From Apostichopus japonicus (Eukaryota; Echinodermata; Holothuroidea; Aspidochirotida; Stichopodidae): a stretch of 64,000 nucleotides of DNA. The notes below the pieces were generated by a model. That model saw nothing but the letters and a program-made list of their open reading frames with translations. It had not been told where the DNA came from and did not search any database. Shown one piece after another: positions 1 to 10,300 of the stretch. Numbering within the stretch: the stretch's first letter is position 1; each line of letters begins with the position of its first letter. The stretch spans positions 6,222,001 through 6,286,000 of the forward strand of contig NC_092571.1 of NCBI RefSeq assembly GCF_037975245.1, given 5' to 3'. The translations under genes were made by a program, and so were the position numbers.

Positions 1-997
1 AGTCTAGACGTTGGATATATCTTGACGTCGTTCTTCGCCTTAATTTAGTTGTTCGAACGACTCCAATGACGGCCCGGGGTTGCAGAGAAGAAAAGGACGA
101 CATTTGAAGACACAGTAAACATAACGTGATTACGGTTAGTGATATTTTACATTATCTGAAGTTATCTGTATGCATGTATATCTGTCTGTGAAGTTAGCAT
201 ATGCATAGTCTGCAACGTAAACCTAGTCTAGGCCTATCAGTATATGCCTTACTTTTGACTCCAGTTTTATGCACAACGAGAACAGTGTTACGTCATGGAC
301 ATGTACCTATCAGCAACTGAGGCATTTTGACGGCACTTAATGCTTTCTGGGATCAGTGTAGAAAAGTCTGTAGGAGAGTTAAAATATGTTCGGTCGGGAT
401 TGCGCCAGTGATATGTCGGTTACTTCTTGTAGGTGCCAGACGTGGCACGAGAAGTTGAGAGCGCCATCGATGGCCATCTTCTAAATGTCATCTATCCATT
501 AGCGACAGGGCTATTATTCACGATGTTACCATAGCAATGGAGCGTTAGATTCGAAACGGAGCTATTTTTAAACGAATATACAAGTCCCATGGAATTGTCG
601 TGAATTTCATATTTGTTTTGGTCATAATACGTTAAATACAGAGCAAAAGCTAGATAAGGTAGAAATTAGATAGATTTATTCGTCAATGAGCAAAGTTTAC
701 CAGTAGAAAGTCCTAGTATGTCATAATTGAATCCTCCACGCTACTAGGTTTTATTCTCGGCTATGTCTGCTGTATCTGCATTATCTGCTTTGTGTACCGT
801 CATGAATACCGCACATTTCGATCGTTTTTAATGCACCGAGAGCTCGTGGCATTGTTTATGACGTTACCGTACCTGTTTGTATCACACTGTCTTTCAAACG
901 CCTGCCTCAGTAAATCAGCATTTAAGAAATGTGAAGTTGTTCTAACAGGAGCATAGCTGTTTCCACACTTAACGGTTTATAATATAAAGGCTAAGTA

Positions 998-1186
998 ATG
1001 ACACAACATTCCCGAAGAACAAATATTATCAAGCTTTTCAGAAAAGATGTCGCGGTGGCCTTACACTGTACAAAAGGAGCATTCCTTTTTGCAGCTACAG
1101 TTTTCGTGCTTATGTATACTTTCATTAAAATTTCCAGTGAAAGGCGACGAGCGAGACAGAAATCAAATTTACTACTCAGGTCTTAA
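998..1186 (+). CDS. Small ORF in array unit 1, 62 aa, one predicted membrane segment
   Basis: A 62-residue ORF starting at ATG. A basic N-terminal part is followed by a hydrophobic stretch at about residues 28-45 (contains FLFAATVFVLMYTF) and then a very basic tail (ERRRARQK). The layout resembles a short type II membrane protein or the first coding exon of one. A TATA-like stretch lies about 25 bases upstream. The same ORF is present unchanged at 4273 and 16175. The surrounding DNA is equally conserved, so this identity does not by itself show selection on the protein. Family not recognised; it may not be a gene. Confidence 0.25.
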   Translation: MTQHSRRTNIIKLFRKDVAVALHCTKGAFLFAATVFVLMYTFIKISSERRRARQKSNLLLRS

Positions 1187-1379
1187 GTTCCGATCGAATT
1201 CTATTGACAAGTTGTGCAAAATATTGCAATGACCTACTTTGTTTACACGAAACAAAATACCAAATAGAAACAACCACCCCCACCCCCACCCCCAATAAAA
1301 AAAAACAGACAAACAAACAAAGCAAAACAAATGTTAAACACCATGTATATACATGCAGATATTAACAACAACCCAAAAA

Positions 1380-1397
1380 ATAATAATAATAATAATA
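1380..1397. repeat. Short (AAT)n tract, unit 1
   Basis: About five AAT repeats at the site that is hugely expanded in unit 3 and that received the gypsy element in unit 2. Confidence 0.8.
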
Positions 1398-2586
1398 AAA
1401 ACAAAGAGTGCTTCGGCGGGGAATCGAACCTAGGCAGACATGAGCATCAATTTAATCTTAAATAAATTGTGATTACTTAGCAAGAAAAAGATGAATGAAA
1501 AAGACAATAATTAATTTGAATTATTGTATTATAAAATGGAAGACAAAAAGCTAAAATTAACAAGAGATTACGCCTCATCGAGGCCATGGTTTCACTGAAC
1601 GTTGAACATCAACCCAGTCCGAATCGACGTGAGCCCTCCATTGCAAGTCAGTTAGCCCACTTCTGGCCCGAAGGCCGGGCTCTAAACGTAATCTCCCGGA
1701 TGCTTTTGCGAACTAAGGGAGGATACGGAATTGGGATCCTAGGCCCGTATAAAAATTCCACCTTGGCGATGCCATTATAAACAAAGCAGTGTCTGTCATC
1801 CGATCGGCGCGATTCACACAGCCTGACAACAAACACCGACGCGCAGTGCTGTCTTCCAACCGTTCAGGCCACCACGCCAGCCTGGTGATTCTTGGGTCGA
1901 AATAATACTTAGAGTTCCAGATTGTTCCAAAACAATGTGATATGAATGCATACCATGCCCCAATTGGAGTATTGTACATTCGCACAAAAGTTTAACCGTG
2001 AAAAAAAAAAACGAAAAAACCAAAGAAAAAAAAAACACGAAAAGATAAGTAAAACAAAAGCACACACACACACACACAAGACGTAAAATGACCTAACGCA
2101 GTGCTTGTTTTGGCATATTTCCAGTCACCACGATCGTTTTGATCGTCTTGATGTGGAAGCGCATAAATCAAAGTAGAGATGATGTGCCAATAAGGAGGAT
2201 TGGAGGTGACACAGAGCAGTTAAGAAATTCTGTGTTTAAATCTGGATATGTTTCTCCGTGCGAGCAGACGGTTCAGTGTGCTTAACTTGCTCCTCTTCTA
2301 GCTCAAAGTCTTAACTGCGTCATGATATAGAAATCTGCATGCATCCCGACAGGCCAAGCCCTCAGATATCAACGTGGAGGGGGGGGGGTATGATTTGTCA
2401 GTTGACAACTTCTAGCTATACTTTAGCGGACCCTAAACGTGACGGACTTAGTGTGTAAGATAATGGAAGGATTACTTCCGGTACGACACCTACAACAGCT
2501 ATAAAATAGAAAGCTCCTGATTAAAACCCTAAGAGGGCTGCCAACTGTGACTGAAATAAACACCGTCGCGTTCTGACTTTACAGGG

Positions 2587-2718
2587 ATGATAAAGGTCAG
2601 TCTCTTAACATTAGCAATTCCGTTAGATTTGTACAGTTTTTCTGATCATAGAATAGTTACAATACTACGTTGGCTTAATAGGTACATAGGAAAAGGAAAC
2701 AAGTCTGCTCTAATCTGA
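2587..2718 (+). CDS. Candidate micropeptide ORF, 43 aa, array unit 1
   Basis: ATG-initiated 43-residue ORF about 85 bases after a TATA-like motif (CTATAAAATAG near 2499). The N-terminus is hydrophobic (VSLLTLAIPL), like a short signal sequence. The C-terminal half is cationic and potentially amphipathic (HRIVTILRWLNRYI) and is followed by Gly-Lys, the pattern seen before amidated peptides. The copy in unit 2 differs only by a synonymous TCT/TCC change in the coding part. The unit 3 copy has a one-base deletion. No family recognised; function is not inferable from sequence alone. Confidence 0.25.
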   Translation: MIKVSLLTLAIPLDLYSFSDHRIVTILRWLNRYIGKGNKSALI

Positions 2719-4272
2719 AACTTTAAACTTTTTGTCTCTTCATTTGGACCTTTTTTTTGGATCCAAATTTTGAATGGAAAAAAAGAGGCAACATTTTGAG
2801 ATAAAAAGACAACATTGTGAGATTTGGGGACTCTGTTTTTCTTTCCCAAGTCCTTATTAAGCCACCGTACAATGCTGACACATGGTGCACACAATATTAA
2901 ACTGCCACATGCAACCATCACAGTAGTCGACTGCTGTACACATGTAGGCCTAAGTAAAGGTTTAGTAGCTACAGCGTGATAGTCTGACGTCTATCTTGTC
3001 CGTGCGCGCATGCAAACAGTGATACAAGAGCGCTCACAATAATATCAGCATAAAATCAGAAGCGCGCGCTCCGAAATATTTGTCTGCATTGCATGCTGTA
3101 CGTACATAATACCTCCGCGCGCGCGTGTGCGATGATCTATGTACGAGTGTTTACTATACCGTCATACACAGTGGATTTTCAACGGAAAATATTTGTTGTC
3201 ATTTTGTAGGCGTCCATATCAACACGTACTGTACTGTACTGTACTGGGCAGTTCTCTCTCCATTGCAAGCAGTGTAGTCTAGACGTTGGATATATCTTGA
3301 CGTCGTTCTTCGCCTTAATTTAGTTGTTCGAACGACTCCAACGACGGCCCGGGGTTGCAGAGAAGAAAAAGACGACATTTGAAGACACAGTTAACATAAC
3401 GTGATTACGGTTAGTGATATTTTACATTATCTGAAGTTATCTGTATGCATGTATATCTGTCTGTGAAGTTAGCATATGCATAGTCTGCAACGTAAACCTA
3501 GTCTAGGCCTATCAGTATATGCCTTACTTTTGACTCCAGTTTTATGCACAACGAGAACAGTGTTACGTCATGGACATGTACCTATCAGCAACTGAGGCAT
3601 TTTGACGGCACTTAATGCTTTCTGGGATCAGTGTAGAAAAGTCTGTAGGAGAGTTAAAATATGTTCGGTCGGGATTGCGCCAGTGATATGTCGGTTACTT
3701 CTTGTAGGTGCCAGACGTGGAACGAGAAGTTGAGAGCGCCATCGATGGCCATCTTCTAAATGTCATCTATCCATTAGCGACAGGGCTATTATTCACGATG
3801 TTACCATAGCAATGGAGCGTTAGATTCGAAACGGAGCTATTTTTAAACGAATATACAAGTCCCATGGAATTGTCGTGAATTTCATATTTGTTTTGGTCAT
3901 AATACGTTAAATACAGAGCAAAAGCTAGATAAGGTAGAAATTAGATAGATTTATTCGTCAATGAGCAAAGTTTACCAGTAGAAAGTCCTAGTATGTCATA
4001 ATTGAATCCTCCACGCTACTAGGTTTTATTCTCGGCTATGTCTGCTGTATCTGCATTATCTGCTTTGTGTACCGTCATGAATACCGCACATTTCGATCGT
4101 TTTTAATGCACCGAGAGCTCGTGGCATTGTTTATGACGTTACCGTACCTGTTTGTATCACACTGTCTTTCAAACGCCTGCCTCAGTAAATCAGCATTTAA
4201 GAAATGTGAAGTTGTTCTAACAGGAGCATAGCTGTTTCCACACTTAACGGTTTATAATATAAAGGCTAAGTA

Positions 4273-4461
4273 ATGACACAACATTCCCGAAGAACAAATA
4301 TTATCAAGCTTTTCAGAAAAGATGTCGCGGTGGCCTTACACTGTACAAAAGGAGCATTCCTTTTTGCAGCTACAGTTTTCGTGCTTATGTATACTTTCAT
4401 TAAAATTTCCAGTGAAAGGCGACGAGCGAGACAGAAATCAAATTTACTACTCAGGTCTTAA
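4273..4461 (+). CDS. Small ORF in array unit 2, 62 aa
   Basis: Identical in protein sequence to the ORF at 998-1186; it lies just left of the gypsy insertion. The same caution applies: unit-wide DNA identity explains the conservation. Confidence 0.22.
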   Translation: MTQHSRRTNIIKLFRKDVAVALHCTKGAFLFAATVFVLMYTFIKISSERRRARQKSNLLLRS

Positions 4462-4668
4462 GTTCCGATCGAATTCTATTGACAAGTTGTGCAAAATATT
4501 GCAATGACCTACTTTGTTTACGCGAAACAAAATACCAAATAGAAACAACCACCCCCACCCCCAATAAAAAAAAACAGACAAACAAACAAAGCAAAACAAA
4601 TGTTAAACACCATGTATATACATGCAGATATTAACTACAACCCAAAAAATAAATAGTAATAATAGTAA

Positions 4669-5897
4669 TGTAACCGAACTTGCATAGTGCTTAAGCTTTG
4701 AGGGTTATTCTTTAAGCTGTATAAACTGTTTACGTAATGTTATGATTATATGCCGGGAAATCCCCGTTAAGTTGTTTACTATGACGTAAGTAATCGTGCA
4801 CCTGGCCTCTCGGTCTCCGGAAGTCTGGTGACTGCAACACTAAGGCGGTGCTCTTTGAAGTAGTAACTTTCTCACGCGCGTAAACTTAAGCCATTGTTCA
4901 GGCTAGTATAAAAGGAGCTGTTGGTACGTGCAGCGAGGGACTCTTTGCCAAAATATCACAAGACGTCTACGTACGGTACGTTATCATATCATTTACTATT
5001 ATCCAAGTTGGTAGGTTTCTAATACCACGGCACCGTGTATAACTGTTCTTAGATATTGTAAGCGCTCAGAATATTATTGAGTACATTTGTGAGTTGTATA
5101 AATTGTTAGCAAACTGCGATATTTCACTGAGGGATAGATTACGCCCAATTATTTACGAGTAACGTTATTAACCGATTGTTATCATTTTACGTTATTCAGT
5201 AGCGCTCTGAACTACGTGACAATGTGTGTACTTTAGTAGAGATCAGTATTCTGCCGTGATTGTATATTTTCAGTTAGTCCGTAAGTAGGAATATAAGTGA
5301 ATAGCCTAGGTCAGATATTTGCCATATACGTTACTGCCATTTAGTCAATCGATTGGTTCTTAGTATATTTGTATCTGTTAACGGTATTGCAGACACCGTT
5401 TAGTTAACCCTATAGCTTTGAATCTGTTTACATATTTAGAGCCTGCGTTTGGCGTTCCGTTTATCGCCGTGTTATACGTTGCGTTATACGCTGCGTGTGG
5501 CGCCGCGTTGGACGTCGCGTTGGACGTTGCGTTGGGCGCCGCGTTTTACGTTGCGTTCCGCGCTGCGTTGGCGCCGCGTTGTGCGTTGCGTTATACGCTG
5601 CGTGTGGCGCCGCGTTGGACGCTGCGTTGGGCGTTGCGTTTAGTGCCGTGTTCTACGCTGCGTTTAGACGCCGCGTTTAGGAATTGCGTTAACCTTTACG
5701 TACTGCGTAATGCAAGGATAAGCACTAAGTAAGAACCTTCAATGAACCTAAGTGTAAGAACACGGAGGTCTGAATAAACGGTACCACTGTGCCACGGGCA
5801 CTTTATCATCCTCTTCATTGTCATCTTTCTGTCGAGACTCTCTTCCGCCAACCCCATCATTTAAGACTGCCCCACCAGACAGGGAAGTGACGTTACA
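4669..5897 (+). repeat. 5' LTR of gypsy element
   Basis: Matches 12056-13284 base for base apart from one noticed difference. It contains a TATA box (TATAAAA, 4907-4913), an AATAAA signal (5773-5778) and a GC-rich stretch of repeated GCGTT/GCGCCGCGTTGGACG motifs (about 5450-5690). Confidence 0.97.
4907..4913 (+). promoter_or_regulatory. LTR TATA box
   Basis: TATAAAA in the 5' LTR, with transcription expected to start about 30 bases downstream. The identical motif lies at the matching place in the 3' LTR. Confidence 0.7.
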
Positions 5898-5898
5898 T

Positions 5899-5911
5899 TG
5901 GTGGCAGCGGT
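5899..5911 (+). promoter_or_regulatory. Primer binding site, tRNA-Leu type
   Basis: One base after the LTR, TGGTGGCAGCGGT is complementary to the 3' end (including CCA) of animal tRNA-Leu genes. The match continues after one extra T. The tRNA comparison is from memory of conserved tRNA sequences. Confidence 0.7.
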
Positions 5912-5969
5912 TGGGATTTGTATCACGTGCTGACTGTTGGTGAACTGGGCGGCGACAAACCAGTCCAAG

Positions 5970-7337
5970 ATGCCTGGGGTTAATCCCTTTGACGACAGCC
6001 TAAGTAGTGACAGGATGGCCTGGGCTTTACGGGGAGAAGAACAACCGGATGAGAATCTGTCAGGATGGTCGGAGGAGGGGATGTTATCGTGGCCAGCACA
6101 GTGGTGTCGAGACAGAGAAACTGCAGGACGGTGCCCTATCGGAACGGACGGCTACACGGAGGATGGCGGTCGGACTAGCAAGGGTGAAGGTGGACCAAAA
6201 AGGGAGCCCTTTCGAGGAGGAAGAACTTGGATTCCGGTGGCAAGTAGTGTCGAGCAACACCAAGGATTTAGCGCTGACGTCAACTCACGAGGTCAGAGAG
6301 AACGGAGAGACTCGAAGAGGAAAGATGCGCCAAACAGTGGCCCACCAGCGTTGAACAGTGGAAACCCATTCCTCGGCGACATGCGACCGGCCGATGAGAG
6401 ACACTTCGACGGGAGAGAACCCCACGTGTACGGCGACGGTGGTGAAACTAACATAGGTAAGAACAATTTACTTTTTGCAGGTGCTGACAGAAGATTGCCG
6501 CAGATGCCGATAGGTAACACTCACAGGGCCCCACCTCCTACCTTTGACGGCTCAACACCATGGAAGGATTATTTGGTACAGTTCGAGCTGATAGCTGAAC
6601 TCAACGGATGGGACGAACGCTGTAGATCCCTGCAGCTTGCTGCAAGTCTACGTGGTCCGGCGCAAGCAGTTCTGGCTGATATGGAACCAGTTAGGAGACG
6701 GAGGTTTCATTTACTGGTTGATGCCTTGGAGCAGCGATTTGGAAAAAGGAATCAAACAGAAGTTTTCAAGGCAATACTACGAAACAGATCCAGGAACCCG
6801 ACAGAGACCCTGCCTGAACTAGCACACGACATCAAACGGTTGCTTAGCCGTGCCTATCCAGATGCCTCATTAGAGATGAAGGAGACGCTGGCTAAAGATT
6901 TCTTTATAGACGCTCTTGGAGACAGTGACATCAAATGGAAAGTATACCAAGCACGCCCAAGATGCTTAGAAGACGCCGTGACTATAGCAGTAGAGCTTGA
7001 AGCATTTGGCCTAGCTGAGTCAAAGAAATCTTCGTCCCGAAAACTAGCGGTACGTACTGTTGGTGAAAAAGTGGAGCCGAAGATGAAACCGGAAGTGGGT
7101 GATGAACTTGCGAAAACGCTCATGACTGCACTGGAGAAGGGTTTCCAAAATTTGACTCAACAGTTGTCCCAATTGCAAACAAGTAGACAGAATGGGCCAG
7201 GTGGATACAGAAGGAAGATGAACGACGGGAAGTGCTGGGAATGCGGTGAGACAGGTCATTTTAGTCGAGACTGTCCAGAGCGCAAGAAGGGACAGACTTT
7301 CCCAAGAAAGTACAAACGACAGGGAAACGAGCAGTAG
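5970..7337 (+). CDS. gag: Gypsy Gag polyprotein
   Basis: The structural (capsid/nucleocapsid) protein of the element, 455 aa from the first ATG; the frame is open further upstream from 5937 but without an ATG. The N-terminal ~180 residues are charged and low in recognisable domains. A retrotransposon capsid-like region follows (PTFDGSTPWKDYLVQF to about residue 345). A single CCHC zinc knuckle, CWECGETGHFSRDC, lies at residues 422-435, with a basic tail after it. The stop codon TAG is the first triplet of a stem-loop used in the frameshift signal, so most translation should end here and yield Gag in excess over Gag-Pol. Confidence 0.93.
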   Translation: MPGVNPFDDSLSSDRMAWALRGEEQPDENLSGWSEEGMLSWPAQWCRDRETAGRCPIGTDGYTEDGGRTSKGEGGPKREPFRGGRTWIPVASSVEQHQGFSADVNSRGQRERRDSKRKDAPNSGPPALNSGNPFLGDMRPADERHFDGREPHVYGDGGETNIGKNNLLFAGADRRLPQMPIGNTHRAPPPTFDGSTPWKDYLVQFELIAELNGWDERCRSLQLAASLRGPAQAVLADMEPVRRRRFHLLVDALEQRFGKRNQTEVFKAILRNRSRNPTETLPELAHDIKRLLSRAYPDASLEMKETLAKDFFIDALGDSDIKWKVYQARPRCLEDAVTIAVELEAFGLAESKKSSSRKLAVRTVGEKVEPKMKPEVGDELAKTLMTALEKGFQNLTQQLSQLQTSRQNGPGGYRRKMNDGKCWECGETGHFSRDCPERKKGQTFPRKYKRQGNEQ

Positions 7338-10300
7338 CCAGCCTCGAAGGGCAGAGACTGGCTAGCAGCAATGACACGCCCACAAAGATAACGTTGAAAA
7401 GTAGAGCATTGTCGGTAGGGCAGAACGGACTCTATGTGACGGGAAGGCTTGAAGGTGTCCAAGTGAATTTCCTTGTAGACACTGGAGCTAATATCACTTT
7501 GATAAGTCCTGAAGTCTACATGATGCTACCAGAACAAGGAAGACCAGCTTTAACAGACGCTTCTCTTGAGATGAACGTAGCGGATGGCAGACCCCTTGTT
7601 TTTCACGGCAGAGGCGATTTTCAACTAGAAATCAGTGGTGTGAAAGTGAAACACGAAATCTGGGTGGCTAATATCGACACAGATGGCTTATTGGGATATA
7701 AGTTCTTGCAGATGTACAACTGTACCATAGACGCTGGAAACGGTCAGCTAACTATTGGTTGTGAGCGGCAACAGGACAACAAGGAGAAGCCAAGGGAAGG
7801 CTGTTGTAGGGTTGCGCTTGGGGAAACCGTAGTGGTGGCACCAGAGAGCGAACGAGTGGTGACAGGGAGGCTTACAAAAGAGGAACGATATCGAGGACCG
7901 GCTGTGACGGAGTACAGCGAGAGGTTCCTGAAGCGTCATGGACTGATGTTGGCCAGAGTTGTGGTGGATACTTCAGAGGAAGACGTGCCATTACGGCTAT
8001 TGAATCCCAGTGCGATGCCAGTCACTATTTACAAAGGTACGATGGTTGGCTCGTGTCATGCTGTGAATGTAATTGATGATAACACGGATAGGATATCAGG
8101 ATGCCGATCTGTATCGGAATCCTCGGGTTCAAGGCGGTCGTCCGGAGCAACAAGACGAATGGAGCTGGCGGAACACGTGCGGGATCTAGCCGAAAGAAGC
8201 TGCTGCAACCTGGACACGGCTCAACGGGAGCGCGTAACGGAGATGCTGGCTGAGTTTGCTGATGTGTTCGCGAAGTCTCCTGAGGACCTGGGACGAACCA
8301 ACTTGGCGAAGCACCGAATAGACATTGGCAACGCGAAACCTATTCGACAGGCAGCTAGAAGACTCCCAATTCATCAGAAAGTGGAAGCGCAAAAGGAAAT
8401 TAACAGGATGTTACGTGAAGACATTATTGAGCCTTCATCTAGTTCTTGGTCCTCTCCAGTGGTATTGGTTAAGAAGAAAGATGGCTCTACTAGATTCTGC
8501 GTAGATTACCGGAAGCTGAACGCCGTCACTACGAAGGATTGTTATCCCCTACCCCGTATTGATGACTCTCTGGATACACTGGCAGGTTCGAGGTGGTTTT
8601 CCACATTGGATCTGGCCAGTGGTTACTGGCAGGTAGAAATGGAGGAAGGAGACCGACCGAAGACGGCATTCGTGACCTACAGTGGCTTTTATCAATTTAA
8701 AGTATTACCTTTCGGGTTATGCAACGCTCCCGCTACGTTTGAGAGATTGATGGAGAGAGTGTTGAAAGGGCTACAGTGGCAGACGTGTCTGTTGTACTTG
8801 GACGACGTCATAGTCTATGGAGAAACATTTGAGAAAGCGATACTCAGGCTGACCGAAGTGTTGGGTAAACTACGGGACGCCGGACTAAAACTTTCTCCCA
8901 AGAAGTGTAACCTGTTTCAGAACCAAGTAACCTACTTGGGCCACATCGTTTCCCAAGATGGCATTTTACCAGATAAGGACAAAACACAAGCTGTAACAGA
9001 TTGGCCAACTCCATCTTCCACGACGCAGGTTCGTAGCTTTGTAGGACTCTGCTCTTATTACCGAAGGTTCATCCAAGGATTTGCCGAAATATGTTCTCCT
9101 TTGCATAAGTTGACAGAGAAAAATGTGAAGTTCAGATGGACAGAAAACTGCGAGAGAGCCTTTCAAAAACTGAAACGAGCCCTGACGTCAGCACCTGTGT
9201 TAGCATACCCTATTGACGATGAAACGTTCATCTTGGATACGGATGCTTGTGACGTAGGAATCGGCGCTGTACTTTCGCAGAGGCAGCCAGGCAAACAGTG
9301 CGAGAGGGTGATTGCATACTTTAGCAGGTCTCTTTCGAAGACAGAAAGACGCTACTGTGTTACTCGGAAAGAATTGCTGGCTGTTGTTGCCTCAGTAAAG
9401 CATTTCCATCACTACCTATACGGAAGAAAGTTTTTGTTGAGAACGGACCATGCAGCACTCAGATGGCTGACGAACTTTCGAAATCCCGAAGGACAAGTGG
9501 CGAGATGGCTGGAAACGTTCATGACGTATGACTGTGAAATACAACATAGACCCGGAAAACAACATGGAAATGCTGATGGCTTATCACGAAGACCTTGTGA
9601 AGACTGTACCTACTGCGAAAGGGTCGAAGCCAGAGAACAAGTTGGTGTTAATGAACAACTATCTGATATTACAGTACCAGGACTATACACGTTAACGGGA
9701 AAGGAAGAGGACAATGTTATCGAAAACCCAGAGACTAACAGTGAACTAGGTACACCGCCCGAGGAGAAGACGAACTCATGGATTCGGACCAGAACGAACG
9801 AAGAATGGAGGGACATACAAGTTCGTGATAAAGATGTTGGAAAAATCGTTCTTTGGAAGCAGATTCAGAACTCGAGGCCAACGTGGGAACAAGTCGCATC
9901 CGAGAGTCCCACTTTGAGAAATTACTGGACACAATGGGATCGGCTCCAGCTGCGAGACGGAGTCCTCCACCGCTGCTTCGAGTCTGGAACAGGAGCAACG
10001 CAGTTATGGCAACTTGTAGTACCACAGGAACTGCAAGAAGAAATACTGGAAAATGCTCACAACCATCGTCTGTCTGGTCACCTCATGGGAAGGAAAACAC
10101 TAGGTAGAATACGTGATTATTTCTACTGGAGCGGGTACCGTCGAGCTGTGGAGAAGTGGTGCAAGAATTGTGATACCTGTGCGTCACGAAAGAGCCCTAT
10201 GAAGAGACCGAAGGGGAAAATGAAGCAGTATATCTCCGGTGAGCCTCTTCAAAGATGCGCTATGGACATAATGGGTCCACTTCCAGTGTCAGACAGGGGC

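Noticed and set aside
1408-1440. tRNA-like T-arm on the minus strand (GGTTCGATTCCCC followed by CTCTTTGTTTTT), repeated in each array unit
   Set aside because: A B-box-like motif is present, but no matching 5' acceptor strand, D-arm or anticodon arm lies upstream. At best it is a tRNA-derived fragment.
5418-5732. ORFs of 61-104 codons rich in Ala/Val/Leu or Arg/Cys in the LTR (also 12805-13119)
   Set aside because: They arise from the GCGTT-type repeats in the LTR, are open in three frames at once, and lie in the untranslated leader.
6455-6480. A possible intron in gag (TAG|GTAAGA ... TTTTTGCAG)
   Set aside because: Only 24 bases separate the sites, too short for an intron. The donor alone was kept as a weak candidate for ORF3 splicing, but its phase does not fit the ORF3 frame.
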